DNA of 64,000 nucleotides, taken from Formicarius rufipectus. Lineage: Eukaryota > Chordata > Aves > Passeriformes > Formicariidae. How positions within the stretch are numbered: the stretch's first letter is position 1; each line of letters starts with the position of its first letter. The translations under genes were made by a program, and so were the position numbers. The stretch is from contig VXAU01000755.1 of assembly GCA_013399695.1 (NCBI GenBank), forward strand, positions 987,830 to 1,051,829, written 5' to 3'. The notes beneath the pieces were generated by a model that worked only from the letters and a program-made list of their open reading frames with translations, did not search any database and was not told where the DNA came from. Shown one piece after another: positions 1 to 12,719 of this stretch.

Positions 1-3000
1 GTGAAAGGTGTCCTCTTTTTTTTTTTTTTTTTTAAGTCTAGCTCAGATTTCTGGGGCACAGGTAAGTTCTTAACACACCGCTGTAAGGTGAGCAGAGCAG
101 TTGTTTTGCAGCTGGCTGAAACACAGATATTGATCTAAGCCCTACTGACTCATAGCACAGACTAGACCTGATGCTTCTGCTTTCAATTTGTGATGACATC
201 ACAGGCTAATAACCATTCCTCTAATGGAATGTATTATTCACCTTTAGCCATTAGGTGTTCTTAGGCCTTTAAAAGTTAAGAATTAAATTCAAATAATAAA
301 TAACTGAAAGGTTTCTTATGCACTGAACTCCTTCCACCTTTTGGTAAAACAAACGTGCACTTTCAGTTTTGTTTTTGAAAACAAATCCTCTCAAATAAAC
401 AAAATTGGAAAAAGAGAAACATAGATTCTAAGGTATGTTTTTGAAGGAAGTGAACATTTTCCCAAATACACTATTAAGAAACATGTCAAGATCTAAATCA
501 ACTTAGCCTGGCTAATCAAGTACTGGCTTGCAAGCATATGAAGACTGATGAAGTATCATCAAGTTAGGTTCCAATGTGTAAATGTCTGTAAATAACAAAG
601 CTAAACAAAACAGTAGTGAAATAAACAAGTTACTTCAAAATCTGGACTCATCCTATTACACAGAATATGGAAGTGACAATAAATCCTGGCAAGACCTTGT
701 TTTGCTTTGTTTTCCTCAGCAGTCCAATTTGGAACCTTCTACCTGAACTTTTGAGTATCAGGCCAAGAGAAATTCCACTAAACTTTGTACACTTGAGACC
801 CTATACAGCCAGGGCTATCTCACAGAATCAGCCTGTTTCTTTAGTTGTTTTATGGCTTGTGAGTCACATTACTTTTATCAACACATCTATCTCAAATAGT
901 AAGACATACAATGGTCTTATTACTTGAAACAGGAACTTAGAAAATTCTTCAGTTCTTATTTCTTTTAGAGAAATAGAAAATTGGCATCTTGAGACATGGT
1001 GCTAAGTTATATTTCTTAAAATATTGCACTGTTAATATTAATATGAATCTAGTTTTAATTTTATTTTTTGAACAAAAATGAGATTATAGAAAAATAGTAG
1101 ATTGATTTCTTACATTTACACTTTATCATAATTGTGAAGTGATTAATAGCCATGTACTTAATTAATTGAAGAAAAAACTTATTGCTACATTTGAATTGAA
1201 GTTGTTACAACAATTACAGATATGTAAATTTGAAATGTCCAAACTTACAGATACGTAAATTTGAAATAAAACTGGTTATATATTTTTTATTTAAGAAATT
1301 AAGTAAAAGTGAATTGGAGCTTGCAATATTACACAGCACAGGTTATGTGAATAATGCCACTAGCATATATTTATAAAAATTAAAACATTTACCAGGTACA
1401 AGTGTCTGGACCTGTGTTAAACATAAAGGATGAACTGAGGAAGTTAAGAATAGTACAAGTATATAACAGAATACGAATAATCCCTTCCATTTTTTTTTGT
1501 CCTCTCATCTGCTTCTTTCCCCTCCACAAGCACACAGCAGAAGTGATCCTAACAGACTCAACTGAACAGATTATTTCTGAAGAATTTCATAATGCTTAAT
1601 CTGTCCCTGAAAGGGAGCCTGTGTTATAGGTTTTACTGATCAGATTATTTCTGAAGGTCAAAGCCAGGTTTTTGGAATGTTTATTCCAGTCCTGAATGAG
1701 AGCCTGAGCCTCTGTGGAATATTATTGGCATACAGGGTGATGTACAGGTGATCGCAGACTTCAAACCTTATTCAGATTAGATGTTAGTAGCAATCCCATG
1801 GAGTGACTGATTGGGTAGCAGTTTATTTTTCACAACTACTACTGTATTTAGTTCTTACTGTCCCATGAACATTTTAAACATTCACTGCATCGCTGGATTT
1901 AGTGCTGTGTATTTAGCTCAGTGTTTATGAGTAAAACAATTAAATGTGATGTAAGATTACAATTTGCATATTGCCACACAATTTGTAGACTGGGCAGATG
2001 GTATTTATGAGTGGCATTTTAAAGGGTTTCATATGTAACACTGGGTACTGTAATGCTGCCTCTGAGAAATATATGCTGTCATAAATTTCAAGAACTATCT
2101 GACACTGTTTTGTGTTTCATCCAATAAATAAGATAATGAGGCTCTTCTAGGGTAAATAATTTTATATTAATTTTAATATTTGCACATTCATTTATATTTT
2201 GCCATAGTTTATACTTCTATATTACACTTTCATGTATTTTATTTGTCTTAAAAATCCAGAAAATTGCCAACTTTTTTTTTCCACATAATGAATTTATTCC
2301 TCATTCACATAATTCACTACCAGAGGCATACAGGTATTTTATTAATATCAATGGATAGAGACCATTTGCAACCTCTAAAAAGTATTTCCTAATCAGTTTC
2401 ACCTACATTTATGGAAGAATATTGCAGTTATTGAGAGTTTATACATTCTTGATGGTGAAGACTCATTGTAGTGTTACTTACACAAGTGTTCCACTGATGT
2501 CAGGCGACTGTTAGAGTTACAGTGTATGAAATGGATGTAGAAAAAGGAAAAAAAAAATCCTTGCTAGGTTATGTAAATATCTGGAAAACCTTCAGCTTCG
2601 ATACATCTGACTTTCATTCTGATTATTTTATATCAGGCTTTTAAAATAATGCTAATCAGCGGAATACCTATTTCTGACATACTTGAATGAAGAATCACTT
2701 TTTATAATTTTGCCCTAAAAATCTTCTTGAAGACTTTCTTCTCCCTCCTTGATAATTTTGATTTTTTTTTTTTTTAATTTACACATTTAAACATATATTT
2801 CAAATTCAAAGTTATAGCACAGTTTCATACTCTGGTTTGAATATGTTTCTAAATGTTCTTATCAAAAATTGATACATTAAACTACATGCTTTATTACCTA
2901 AGGGAATGCACATCTTGTCAGGATTTGATTTAAAATTCTTTGCTTGTGAAGAGTTAGATAAATTATAGTAAAAAATGTTTGATGTTACACTTGTTCCAAT

Positions 3001-3669
3001 TGTGAGCTGGGGCATGTGTCAGCAAAACTGGTAATCTTGACACCTGACATCAATAGCAAAAATAGTGTAATCTTAGCAAGGACAAGATGGCACCACATTG
3101 TCAAAGAAATTTCTGATTTGTTGTTTCTATAAAGCAGTTTGGGGCTGTTATATTTTTTCTTTCCCTTCCACCTGGGTTACAAGATCTAAGTCTTGGATTA
3201 CTTGTGGGTCTTCATTTATTTAAAATGTTTTCCATTCAGTTTAATTCCTCCTCAAAGTTTCTCTTGGATGATTAGCACTCTTCCAAAGAGAATATACTCT
3301 AAAAGGAATCAATTAGCACTTTCTCTGCGGTTATAATCTAGTGTTCTGAATAATTTTTGAAGTCCTAAAGAATTTTAACAACTATTTAAACCTTCTGTAT
3401 CTGCATGGATGTGAGCTGCATGCTTGGAACTATGAGAAAACTGTCTAAGATTCTAATAAGATTGGTAGTAGCTTCTAAGAGCTAAAATAATAGGACACCG
3501 ACACAGTTAAAAATTGTGTGTCACCCCAGCTGTTTGTCATTTCCATCTAAGCAAGGGTGTGAAACAAAACAAGAAAAACATAAATAGTGATTAAAAACCT
3601 AGCAGGGAGAGATGCACAGCTAGTGCTATTTAATGTGATATAGTTCAAGCAAATTTGAACAAATACTCA

Positions 3670-4560
3670 TGAGTTACTCCATAACCAGATCAATCAGGTC
3701 TCCAGCGCACCAGACTCTTTCTTCCCATCCATCTCTCCCTCAGGTTTCCTGTGCTCGTGTCAGCTCTGACACAGTGCAGCTGCGGTGCCCTGGATTAGGC
3801 ATAAAGGAGCAGAGCTGCAGGGGCTGGGATAAGGTGGTCTCTGCTTCTGCTGGGAGCTGCATCAGGTCCCCCTGCCCATGGTGCTGATAATGCCCGTCTC
3901 CTCAGCCACTGCACAGCAGCAAGCGCTGCACTCCCAGCATCGCCATGAACACGCTTCCATCACACTCACAAGTCTATCAGTGAATGGATCTGTGCTGTTC
4001 CACACTTCGTCCACTGCTCGCTTTCCTGCCCTTTGCAACATCTTCTATAATCTTCTATATCCTTTATCTTATAAGTGGTTACAGAAGCCCACCTTGTGTT
4101 TCTGATGCCAGTCGGAAAGCACTAAGGGTACTTTCCCACTTTTAAGTCATCCACAGTTACCCCTGAGATTCTGTCTTCCCTCTGGTGTCACACACCTAAG
4201 GGACCTGCAGCCACCCCTCCGTCCCCCAGCCTGGTACTCCAGGGGAGGACACAGGGGGAGGCTGTGGGGCTTGTGAGGCTCCTGCACTGTCCTGGTTGTG
4301 CTGTTGCCCTTTACTGCTGGTCACTGGCACAGCCACTGGCCCTTGCTGCTCCCTGAACTTACAGTAGAGGTTAAGGTACTTGGTATCTCAAACAACTGCT
4401 ACCCCTTACACAGTTCTGCCTATTTCCATGTATTCCTCTAGGACTGCTGGGGAGTCTGGTTGTGATTTTTGCTCCCTCAGGCCTTCTGAAGTTTCACTGC
4501 CTTGGTGTTTCAGTGCTGATGTCTCCAGCTGGAGAATCCGGAGTTTTTATGAGGAAATTT
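3670..4560. other. GC-richer block of unknown origin
   Basis: This block stands out from the AT-rich surroundings by higher GC content and by runs free of stop codons in two + frames (3669-3887 and 3878-4105). Neither translation resembles a protein I know. A diverged retroelement or LTR fragment is possible, but I see no CR1 end, LTR terminus or target duplication. Confidence 0.35.
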
Positions 4561-7039
4561 GACTAAGCCAGAAACAGCCTGCTAGCTCATTCCTCAGCTG
4601 ATCCTTAGCTATTGGTACATGATGAACTGTAGCAGATAAGTTCATATGCTATCTGTACTCCTGCCTCCCTTTACAATACCCTTTTCTGAGTTGCACAGGT
4701 GAAAAGAGGATAACAGCCTTCTGATTCAGGCAAGTGTGGATACCATTACTTGTAACAAGCCACAGGCTTTGTGTCTAGCTGATACAAGAGGTGGGCCCCA
4801 GGACTTGGCACACTTTGTATGGCCCTCGTTTATCCTGCCTGTAGGGTGAGGATGATGATGGCTTGCTGAGCGCTCTCCCGCAACCCAAACTGAAACCATC
4901 AGCCTTGGACTTCAGAGGGTTTGAGAAGTATGGATAGAAAACCACAGGAAGGGGTGGACACATGAAATTTCTGTGTGTCATTTTACCTGTATACAACTTG
5001 GACTACAAATCTTAAAATAATTAAAAAAAAAAGTTTACTAGCAATAACTCCTTGATTTAACTGCTAGGACAGTGTAGGCTTTTTTGCCTAGGAGTTTTGG
5101 CTTAACACACTAATGGGAATTCATGCAAGCTACTGTAACTTGGGTCCCATGCAAGGCTTCTTTAGCATTACCTACTCTAGTAACAGTGCATGCTGCAAAA
5201 AACTGGATATGATTGATGGAATACCATGAATTTGGCTTCCTTTTGTTTCCTCAGAGCTTCAGTTTCCCAACCAGGGCATCTTCAGTAAAAGATGTAGTGA
5301 TGACTAGGATATTTTGGTTACATGACCCTAAACAGAAATCTTGCTGTTGCATTACATTGATCATTACTAAAGCCCAAACAAAAATATAGTACAAAATAAA
5401 CTGTAAATGAAGCAGATTTTAATATCTGGTAGCTACAATCCCACAATCAGAAACTAAGAAATGGAAATGTATTATTGTGGTCTCTTGTGAACAACACACA
5501 TTTGATGATTCTATATAAAAATTAAATATAATTTTAATTATTGTGCTATAGACCTCTGAAACGATACTTTAAAACTTCTCCTTGAAAAGAAACCATTTAA
5601 TGAAGATCATCACTCTATTCAAGTCAAATTCAAAACACACAGAGAATTTAGTTGGCTTTTTTGTTGTTGTTGTTGTTNGGGGGATTTTCACTTACATATG
5701 TTCTTATATATTCCATGAATTAAATCTACTTGGTGAACCTGATATTCAGTGGACTGCTGAGCAGGAAAGTTGATAAATTTGCAGCTAAGATTATTTTAAA
5801 CTGCAGTACAATTTTCAATTGACTTTGATTTGAAATGTTGAAACTTTAATTTTTATATTTGCTTTTTAAAGTTAATGTCAGTATTTTGTTATTGTCTAGA
5901 TTAACAGAAATAAAAAAGGCAATCAACAATGGAAAGCTTAACTTTTAGAATATTTTCTGTGCAGGGCAGTTTTTAAAAGTTTAATTTGTTAATTGATTTT
6001 TTTTAGTTGGGAAATTTCAGGGAGTTCATGGGCTTAACAATTTTTGTGCACAAACTCTCTGTTTTATAATATATGTTAATACAGTCCAGCTTTTATATTT
6101 TGCACCTATAATTGTCATGACTAAGCAGAATTTAAAACAAACCTATCCAAGAATCACCCTTGAAAACATTTTTGGCCAAGAGGGTAGCAGTCAGTGTATG
6201 AAGTCAGACTAGTCTCTAAATAAATAGAAGTTTAATATATTTAGAAAAAGGGAAAACCCCTGAAAAACCCCAGGCAAGTTTATGCTGCACTGATAAAAAT
6301 ATGGGCTAGAATTGTATAATTTCAGCTTTATTCCAATTAATGTTAAAATTTTCCTGTAAAATGATAGAACAGTTAGAAATGTTTGACTTTAAAACACTTC
6401 TGAAAATCAAAGCAGCATATTTAGAATTTGTATATTTTTTCTGAATATATATCTGACATCTAGACAGAAGTAACTAGTTAGTGAGCAGTTAATGCACTGC
6501 ATGGGTATAATCGGCAAAACTGCTGCAAAGTCCATACAATCTTTGATCCCTAGAATTACAAAGAATATAATATCTATTGATCCATCCCTTAGTGTGAAAA
6601 AAATGGGTTTTCCAAAACTGAAAACATCTTTTCCTTTAAAAAAAATTCTGAGATTCATGAGAAAATCAATGTATCAGTTTTTAAGACCAGAGACTCAAGT
6701 ATTGCAATAAATCTCTAATCTTGAAATGATATGATTTTTTTCACCTATTTTTGAAACATTTATACAGACTGCATAGCTTTAATATTGATTGGACTGCTTT
6801 TGCAGTGGCATCTCTAACACACTAATAAGTTTCTTTTTGTACACACTTCTGTCAGGGATATTTTTTAAAAGCCCAGGTGGAGAGATTGATAAACTGTCTT
6901 TGTAGATGCACATTTGCAGCTGTATCCTCTGCTAGTAAAGAGGAGAAGTCAATAGTAACTAGAACTCTGATACAAAAGAATTGTTCCATCCCAATCCAAA
7001 ATAAGCACGTTTTTTCTTCTGCTGCTGAAATGATTTTTA

Positions 7040-7520
7040 GTGCAACAGAGCACAGAACCACAGATTACTCTGGAAGTAACCTGGTCTAACAGCCTGCTCA
7101 AGCACCGCCTACGTGTTGGTGCCCAAGCCCACATCTAGACACCTTTTTGATGTAAGGTGAAATCCCACAACACCTCCTGGCAACCTGTGGCAGTGCTTAG
7201 TCTCCCTCACAACAGAAAAGCATTTTTGATGGCACTTCCCATGTTTCAGTTTGTGTCCATTGTCTTTGGTCCTGTCACTGGCCATCACTGAAGAGTTTGG
7301 CTGTTGTCTCTGCATCCTCCCTTCAAGTGCATTGATGAGATCTCAGTTCCGAGCATGACCTGAATGGTCCCAAGTCTGTCAGCCTTTCCTCATATGAGAG
7401 AAAACACTGTAGTGGGCCTTCCCTGGACCCTCTTTAGTTCAGTTTTTCTCTTGTTCTTGGGACAACTGGATGCATTACTCCAGGCATGGTCCCACCAGTG
7501 CTGAGTAGAAGTTACTTGAG
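7040..7520 (-). mobile_element. CR1 retrotransposon fragment, minus strand
   Basis: Read on the minus strand this matches the 3' part of avian CR1. The left end corresponds to the CR1 3' end (diverged form of the 'cacagaatc...tctggaagtaacctggtc' region). Moving right, it passes through the conserved stretches 'gtgtttcagtttgtg', 'ctgtcactggccatcactg' and 'cagcctttcctcatatgag', and ends near 'accagtgctgagtagaa'. It is diverged and 5'-truncated, with no intact reverse transcriptase frame. Typical inert insertion. Confidence 0.85.
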
Positions 7521-8837
7521 GATGAAGCTGAAAAAGCAGAATGAACACAGAGAGGGTATGTATTTTCAGCTGCAATATGAATGTTATAAATAGATATAAA
7601 TTCACTGCTTATAAAAACAAAACAAAACCAAAACCCAAAGGAAGTGTCACCATAGTAAGCATAGCATATAAGTAAGAGATTTTGAGGGTGTTCCTATTAT
7701 ATATATGCAGAATTTACTGTACATCATAAAGCATTACTAAGTAACTGCTACTAGAGGTCATGTATTTCCTGATGAAAAATGAGGCAGATCCAGTTTCATT
7801 AGGTTTTGTTCAAACTGGGAAGCAGGCAGAAATAAAACAGAGGACACTGCCCAGTTTTAGAAAACACTGGAATTAGTGTTTCTGAAAAGAAATTAAACAA
7901 TTAGTTCTCCTCTATTGATGTATTCTTTGGATTCAAATTGCAGGAAAAAAAATCTGTGGAACTTACTATATGAAACAGCAATGACTCTGGTAAAGGATTT
8001 GTCACATAGGTCCAAATAAGTTTACAGGTCAAAACCCATTAAGTTTGCAGCAAACAGGTGAGGTTTGTTTAAAAATAAAAGATTAGGGAATTGAGACAAA
8101 ACCAGAAGACTTGTTTTGACACGGAGATACATTCCTTAGACTTCTTAAGAAATTATGGGAATAACTATAGGAATTAATTGTAGGATGTTGGTTGAACCCT
8201 TTTACTATCTCTAAGTAAGTAATCAAATAAGCATACAGTTAAATGCATTTCATTTTATTGTACCTTGATTGGACTTCCCAAGAACGAAAATGGCATAAAA
8301 TTAAAATCTGTTACTAATTCCTTAATGAAGATAATTTTTCAAGAAAATACCTCCTTCATCATATATTCAAAACAAAAAAAAAAATAAAATAAAAAAGGGA
8401 AAGTTGATACTGTTTCTTTAGGCCTATACTGCTGTCAGAATTAAACAGAGGTCAAATTAAGAGCTACATCAGCATAATTTACATAAACTCTAAACAAGCA
8501 GCACATGATTGCCCTGAGGCACAATGTAATTTGGAGATACCTTGAGCTACTTAGATCCTACAACAGAAGTGTACATAGCTGTATATTTGCTTTGTTAATT
8601 TTCAAAAGAATACAAGTGTTTATAAGGAAACAAAACCAGATATTTTTTTACTTAAATAAGTAGAAAACTTCATGCAGGCAATCAAAATGCTGTTTTAACA
8701 TTGTCCAGGACAAACACATCATCAGGACTGAAATGGGATTAAGATTATACTAGTAATATAAAACAGTGAAGATAGTCAAGGGAAAAGATAACTAATGTAT
8801 TAAATTCCTAATTCAACAAACCAGTGAGGCAGGCTAA

Positions 8838-8857
8838 TTTCTATTCTATTCTATTCT
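8838..8857. repeat. (TTCTA)n microsatellite
   Basis: Four near-perfect pentanucleotide units. Short simple repeat with no other feature attached. Confidence 0.8.
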
Positions 8858-9030
8858 GACTTTCTCTGGGTGCTAACATTACCCATTCCATATGCCTGGT
8901 CGAAACAGGCAAATACAATTGACTGAAGTGCCAATTGCATCATTAAATATCACAAGGTATATACAAATTCAAGACTAATTTTCTTAAGTGGGGAAAAAAA
9001 AAAAGGAGATGCAAAAGAAAATTCTTCATT

Positions 9031-9070
9031 AAAACAAACAAACAAACAAACAAAAACCAAAACAAAACAA
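9031..9070. repeat. (AAAC)n simple repeat
   Basis: Run of AAAC units followed by A-rich CCAAAAC variants. No retroelement body is recognisable beside it. Confidence 0.8.
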
Positions 9071-11219
9071 GAAGATTGCACGTTTCTTCACAATTCTCTT
9101 TGCATGAATTTTGACCTAGGCCGAAAATTGTGTGGAGTGAGCTAACACAGTAGAGATGAAATAATCCACAGATAAGGGATTTTATTCAGAGTCAGGGTAT
9201 CACAAATAACGTTTATCAAGTATTTGAGGTCTGGAACATTCAGCAAGCAATGAAAAGCTCCCTGGAAATTGTGGGTCCCAGGTAATCTACTTTGCACCTT
9301 ATTATACAGCTGTGAGAATCAAAGGGAGTATTGTACTAACAAAACATTGTGCTGTGTTTCTGAGAGATAATCTTCTTGCAATGTAAGAGTAGGTCTGTGC
9401 ACCACTTGGGAGGGGATGGCAGAGAGATGCTTGAAAAAAAAATGTTTTGAATATGCAGATTTTCCATATCTGCCTTATCTGATGACAAAACCGCAATCAC
9501 TTTCGAAATTCAGAGAATGCCTGTACTCAAACTTTAAAGTGCAAGTCTATTTCTTAAACAAAACCACAAGTATTATCTAACACTCCCATGATCACAAAAA
9601 TGTGACACACGATGATACCACTCGTCAGGAGAATTCCTGTGACTTGTGAGACTGCAGCAGCTGTAGCTGATCAAACAATATTGTATATTTAGGAGGTGGC
9701 TAAATTTTAGAATTCTTCCACAAATTTAGCAATTATTTTTCTTTAAAGTACTTGTTGCCTCTGCAAGTTATTTCAATATTAATTTTATTATATTTTTATG
9801 AGCTAAGCATCCCAATTATTTCCTTAGAGTATAGTTTCCCATTTTCCATTTTGGATCCTAAAGGGACTCCCTAGTTACTCAGTTCTCATCTGCTTGATCA
9901 AGCTCCATCTAAAATTTTAGAATTCACTATATCTCTTATTAACTGTTTCCAAAAGACATCTCTATTGAAATCTTACTTCTGAGAGAAAATTAATCATAAT
10001 AATTTTGGTCATTTGTTCTGAAATCTTCTGATGCCTTTTTTCTTTTTCCTAATTGTGTATTTCATAGAGCACTTCACTTTGCTAGGTTGAACCACCTTAT
10101 TTCTTTCAATTTGTAATGGAAAACAAACCTCTCAAATAATTTTTCTGCATGTTTTCTCATTTAAAAGTGATTTCTAGAAAGCTGAGGATACAAGTGTTAT
10201 ACAGTATGGAGGATAACAACTTGTAGCTCTGATTGTAATATTCACAATAATTGTTTATATTTTTTCCCTTTTCATTAGCATCCTCAGTCTAATCAAATAG
10301 ATTATTCACCACACAGTCTATTACTATTTTTTATCTGAGCATTCTAGATACTTTCCTAGAAACTACTTATATTTTGCCATTTTCAGGTAGGTTTTTTTTA
10401 TCCAGTCTTGAACGTCAAGAACTTAAAACTTCTGTAATAGCTTAGTCTCAGAGTAAAGCAGTTTAAAAAGTTGGTTGAATCTATTGCATTTCTCTGTAAG
10501 TTGCTTTTAGAGACATAACTGGTGCAAAACCACATCATATTTTATTCTCTATCTCTCTCCCTGTCTCTGTGGCTTTCTCCTAATATCTGTATTGTGGAAG
10601 CACTGTATAAATTCTCAGGAGTTCAATCCTATTTAATTTTCTGGATTATTTAAATCCTTATTTAATTCCCAGACTTGGCCTATACTGGGCACTGCAAAGG
10701 TACCTCCCAGTTTTCTTGAAAATGTTGTTGGCTTCATCTGAACACACTATTTTTCATAGCAAGCTCCACTCACTTCTCTTTTTCCCTTCTGTTTTGTCAC
10801 CTTCCTGTGGTGATCAAACCAAAACCATCAGTTGACTACTAGATGAAGATAACAACAAAGCTAGCTGATGTGGCAGATCAAGGGAAGTTTTCGTGTATCA
10901 TTAGCAGTACAGTAACTCAGCAATTTCGTGGGTTATGCTTACTGCTCAAGCCTGTAGGCACTCTAGGAAAGATCAAGGTATTATTTCAAATGACGCAACC
11001 TAATTTATTTTGATTAGGAGGACAAAAAAATCCCAGTAAGTAAAATGCAAAAAGAAGACTGTGCTAGAATATTCTCCCTGAAACAGACTAGTGTGCCAGC
11101 TGGTTTAGGCACATCCCTAGACTCCTCATGAATCTGTTAACTGAAATTTATCTTTATAACCAGCAGAGGAAAAACTGCTCCAGACCACAGCTTGAAATGA
11201 TAATAACCTAATTTCAGGG

Positions 11220-11480
11220 TTTGCGCATCACCAGCGACCAGCAGAGGAACGTTTCACTGCGGAGCAGCTACGTGAGCTCCTGTGGGGTTGGGAAGGTCAC
11301 TGGTGGCTGAGGGGATGAGGCAGTGCTTGGGGGAGACCCTGAGGTGGCTGAGGAGGAGAAGGGTGAGGAAGGCACACCTGCCAGAGGATCCCATGGCCCT
11401 CCAGCTCAAGCCATCACCCGCTGCCCCTGCAAGGTGTGGCAGAAGAAGCAGAAGCAGCTCATCTCCCGCTGGCAATTTAT
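11220..11480. other. GC-rich block upstream of the promoter
   Basis: Short GC-rich island with overlapping stop-free frames on both strands (11282-11494 plus, 11254-11502 minus). The translations are low-complexity (Leu-, Ser- and Arg-rich) and unlike any family I recognise. It may be a retroposed fragment or a distal regulatory element. Nothing in it identifies a gene. Confidence 0.3.
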
Positions 11481-11790
11481 CTATATATAAATAAATAGAC
11501 ATATAGTCCCTAATTTCCCAGTTTTCTTTTTGCAGAAGGTCACCTCCATGTAGTTTCTGTGGTGCTAATGAATACTTGAAAGTGTGCGCTTCTCTCTCAA
11601 GAGCTGATGGCAGAGAATTGAGGAGGATTCTCTGGCTTTTGCTGTGAAACAGAGGTCACTGCTGGAATCTCCAGTTTTGGTCTTGTTTCACTTGTCTCTA
11701 AAATATAAATGATTCTTAAGAGGGGATGGACGCTTCAGGACCAACTAGGACTGCTCAGAGCAGAACACCAGCCTTGGCACCCAACTGATC

Positions 11791-11827
11791 CCCAGACTCC
11801 CTCCCTGCTGTTTCTGTGCAGGTGAGT
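11791..11827 (+). promoter_or_regulatory. Abutting splice acceptor and donor motif
   Basis: A pyrimidine-rich tract ends in CAG at 11819-11821 and is followed at once by GTGAGT at 11822-11827. It reads equally as a strong 3' splice site or a strong 5' splice site, and together they have the form of a recursive (zero-exon) splice site. It lies about 580 bases upstream of the ATG, outside the coding exons. It could serve an upstream untranslated exon or be unused. Confidence 0.35.
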
Positions 11828-12150
11828 AAAATAATTTACACTATCTGCGAAAGCACCTGGACTTTCTTACCCACTTCACAGGTCCCCACGGCTGAATTAA
11901 GGCGGGCAGTGTCTGGGAATTCCCACACGGGGAAACTTCTGAGCGCTACGGGAAAGGGAGCGAGTGTTTGCGCTTCCAAAGGCTGGCGACCGCAAATGCA
12001 CGGAGCTTTCGCTGCGGGTGTTGCCCAGAGCGGGAAAGTACCGTTTTGCAACCTTTTTCCTTTTTTTTGCAACACTTACAGTGAACATTTTGACTGTTTT
12101 TTTTTTCCTCTTTCCCCTACGGCCGAGAGCCGCTGGACAGCGCGGCCCGC

Positions 12151-12615
12151 ATGGGATCGCTGAGGGGAATCCCCCTCAGGGCGCGGCCGCGGGGGAGGGT
12201 GGAGGGGTGGGGGAGGCGGTGCCTTCACCTGCCCGGCGGGATTGGCCCTTGCCTGCCCTTCCCGTCTCTTCCCTTCCCTTCTCTTCTCTTCCCTGCTCTT
12301 CTGACCGCTGCTGCCGTTTTGCTCCGTGCCCTCCGAGCTGGCGGACGGGGCGTTGTGGCGGGTGCCGCTTGCGGCCGGCGCTGCCAACGGCCCGGAGGGA
12401 GCCATGAGGGGCGGCACCGGCGGCATCGAGAACGCGGCCTTCGAGACCCCCGGCCCCGAGGGAGCGACCCCCGAGCCCCCCACCCCCGGCTCGCAGCGCC
12501 GCTGGAGACCCTCTGGCCCCAAGGGAGCGGCGTGCGGGCCGCCCTGCCCCGGCTCGGAGTGCGCTTCGAGCCCTTTCGAGTCTGGAGTCGGAGCCCACTT
12601 CGAGCTGGAGTTTGA
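12151..12615 (+). promoter_or_regulatory. Out-of-frame upstream ORF overlapping the start
   Basis: The ATG at 12151 (G at +4, but C rather than a purine at -3) opens a 154-codon frame that runs past the SLCO4C1 ATG at 12404 in another frame and ends at 12615. Its translation is GC-driven low complexity, so a real protein is doubtful. If transcripts begin upstream of 12151, it would be an overlapping uORF that reduces initiation at 12404. Whether the mRNA includes it is unknown. Confidence 0.35.
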
Positions 12616-12719
12616 GGAGGGGCCCTGCGGGTGGCGCGGCTGCACCCCCGCGGCCCTGCAGCTCTGCAACAACCCCGAGGGCTACGTGGCTGTGTACAGC
12701 ATGCTGGCCGTCGCCCAAG
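12404..12719 (+). CDS. SLCO4C1: SLCO4C1 coding exon 1 (residues 1-106)
   Basis: Encodes the cytoplasmic N-terminal tail and the start of membrane segment 1 (about 94-116). The ATG has a G at -3. The conserved landmarks are GIENAAFE near the start and FEEGPCGW before the membrane segment. The middle of the tail is Pro/Gly-rich and contains an in-frame duplication: residues about 14-34 repeat at about 35-55 with a 21-residue offset. The exon ends in phase 1 within a Gly codon at AAG|GTAACC. This is the most GC-rich coding part of the gene and the least conserved in the family. Confidence 0.9.

Larger units (their letters stand above)
1..11199. other. Upstream intergenic DNA, no gene recognised
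   Basis: AT-rich sequence with stops in all frames. The longest open frames are under 90 codons and none shows a domain, a splice-linked continuation or homology I recognise. It holds a T tract at 17-33, a (TTG)n stretch with one unresolved base at 5678, a CR1 copy at about 7040-7520, short (TTCTA)n and (AAAC)n repeats, and a GC-richer block at about 3670-4560. By human gene order (SLCO4C1, SLCO6A1, PAM) the 5' side should face PAM, but no exon of those genes is visible here. Confidence 0.7.

Noticed and set aside
12076..12672. 198-codon minus-strand open frame across exon 1
   Set aside because: Antisense shadow of GC-rich coding and 5' UTR sequence, low complexity (Gly, Pro, Ser), no recognisable domain.
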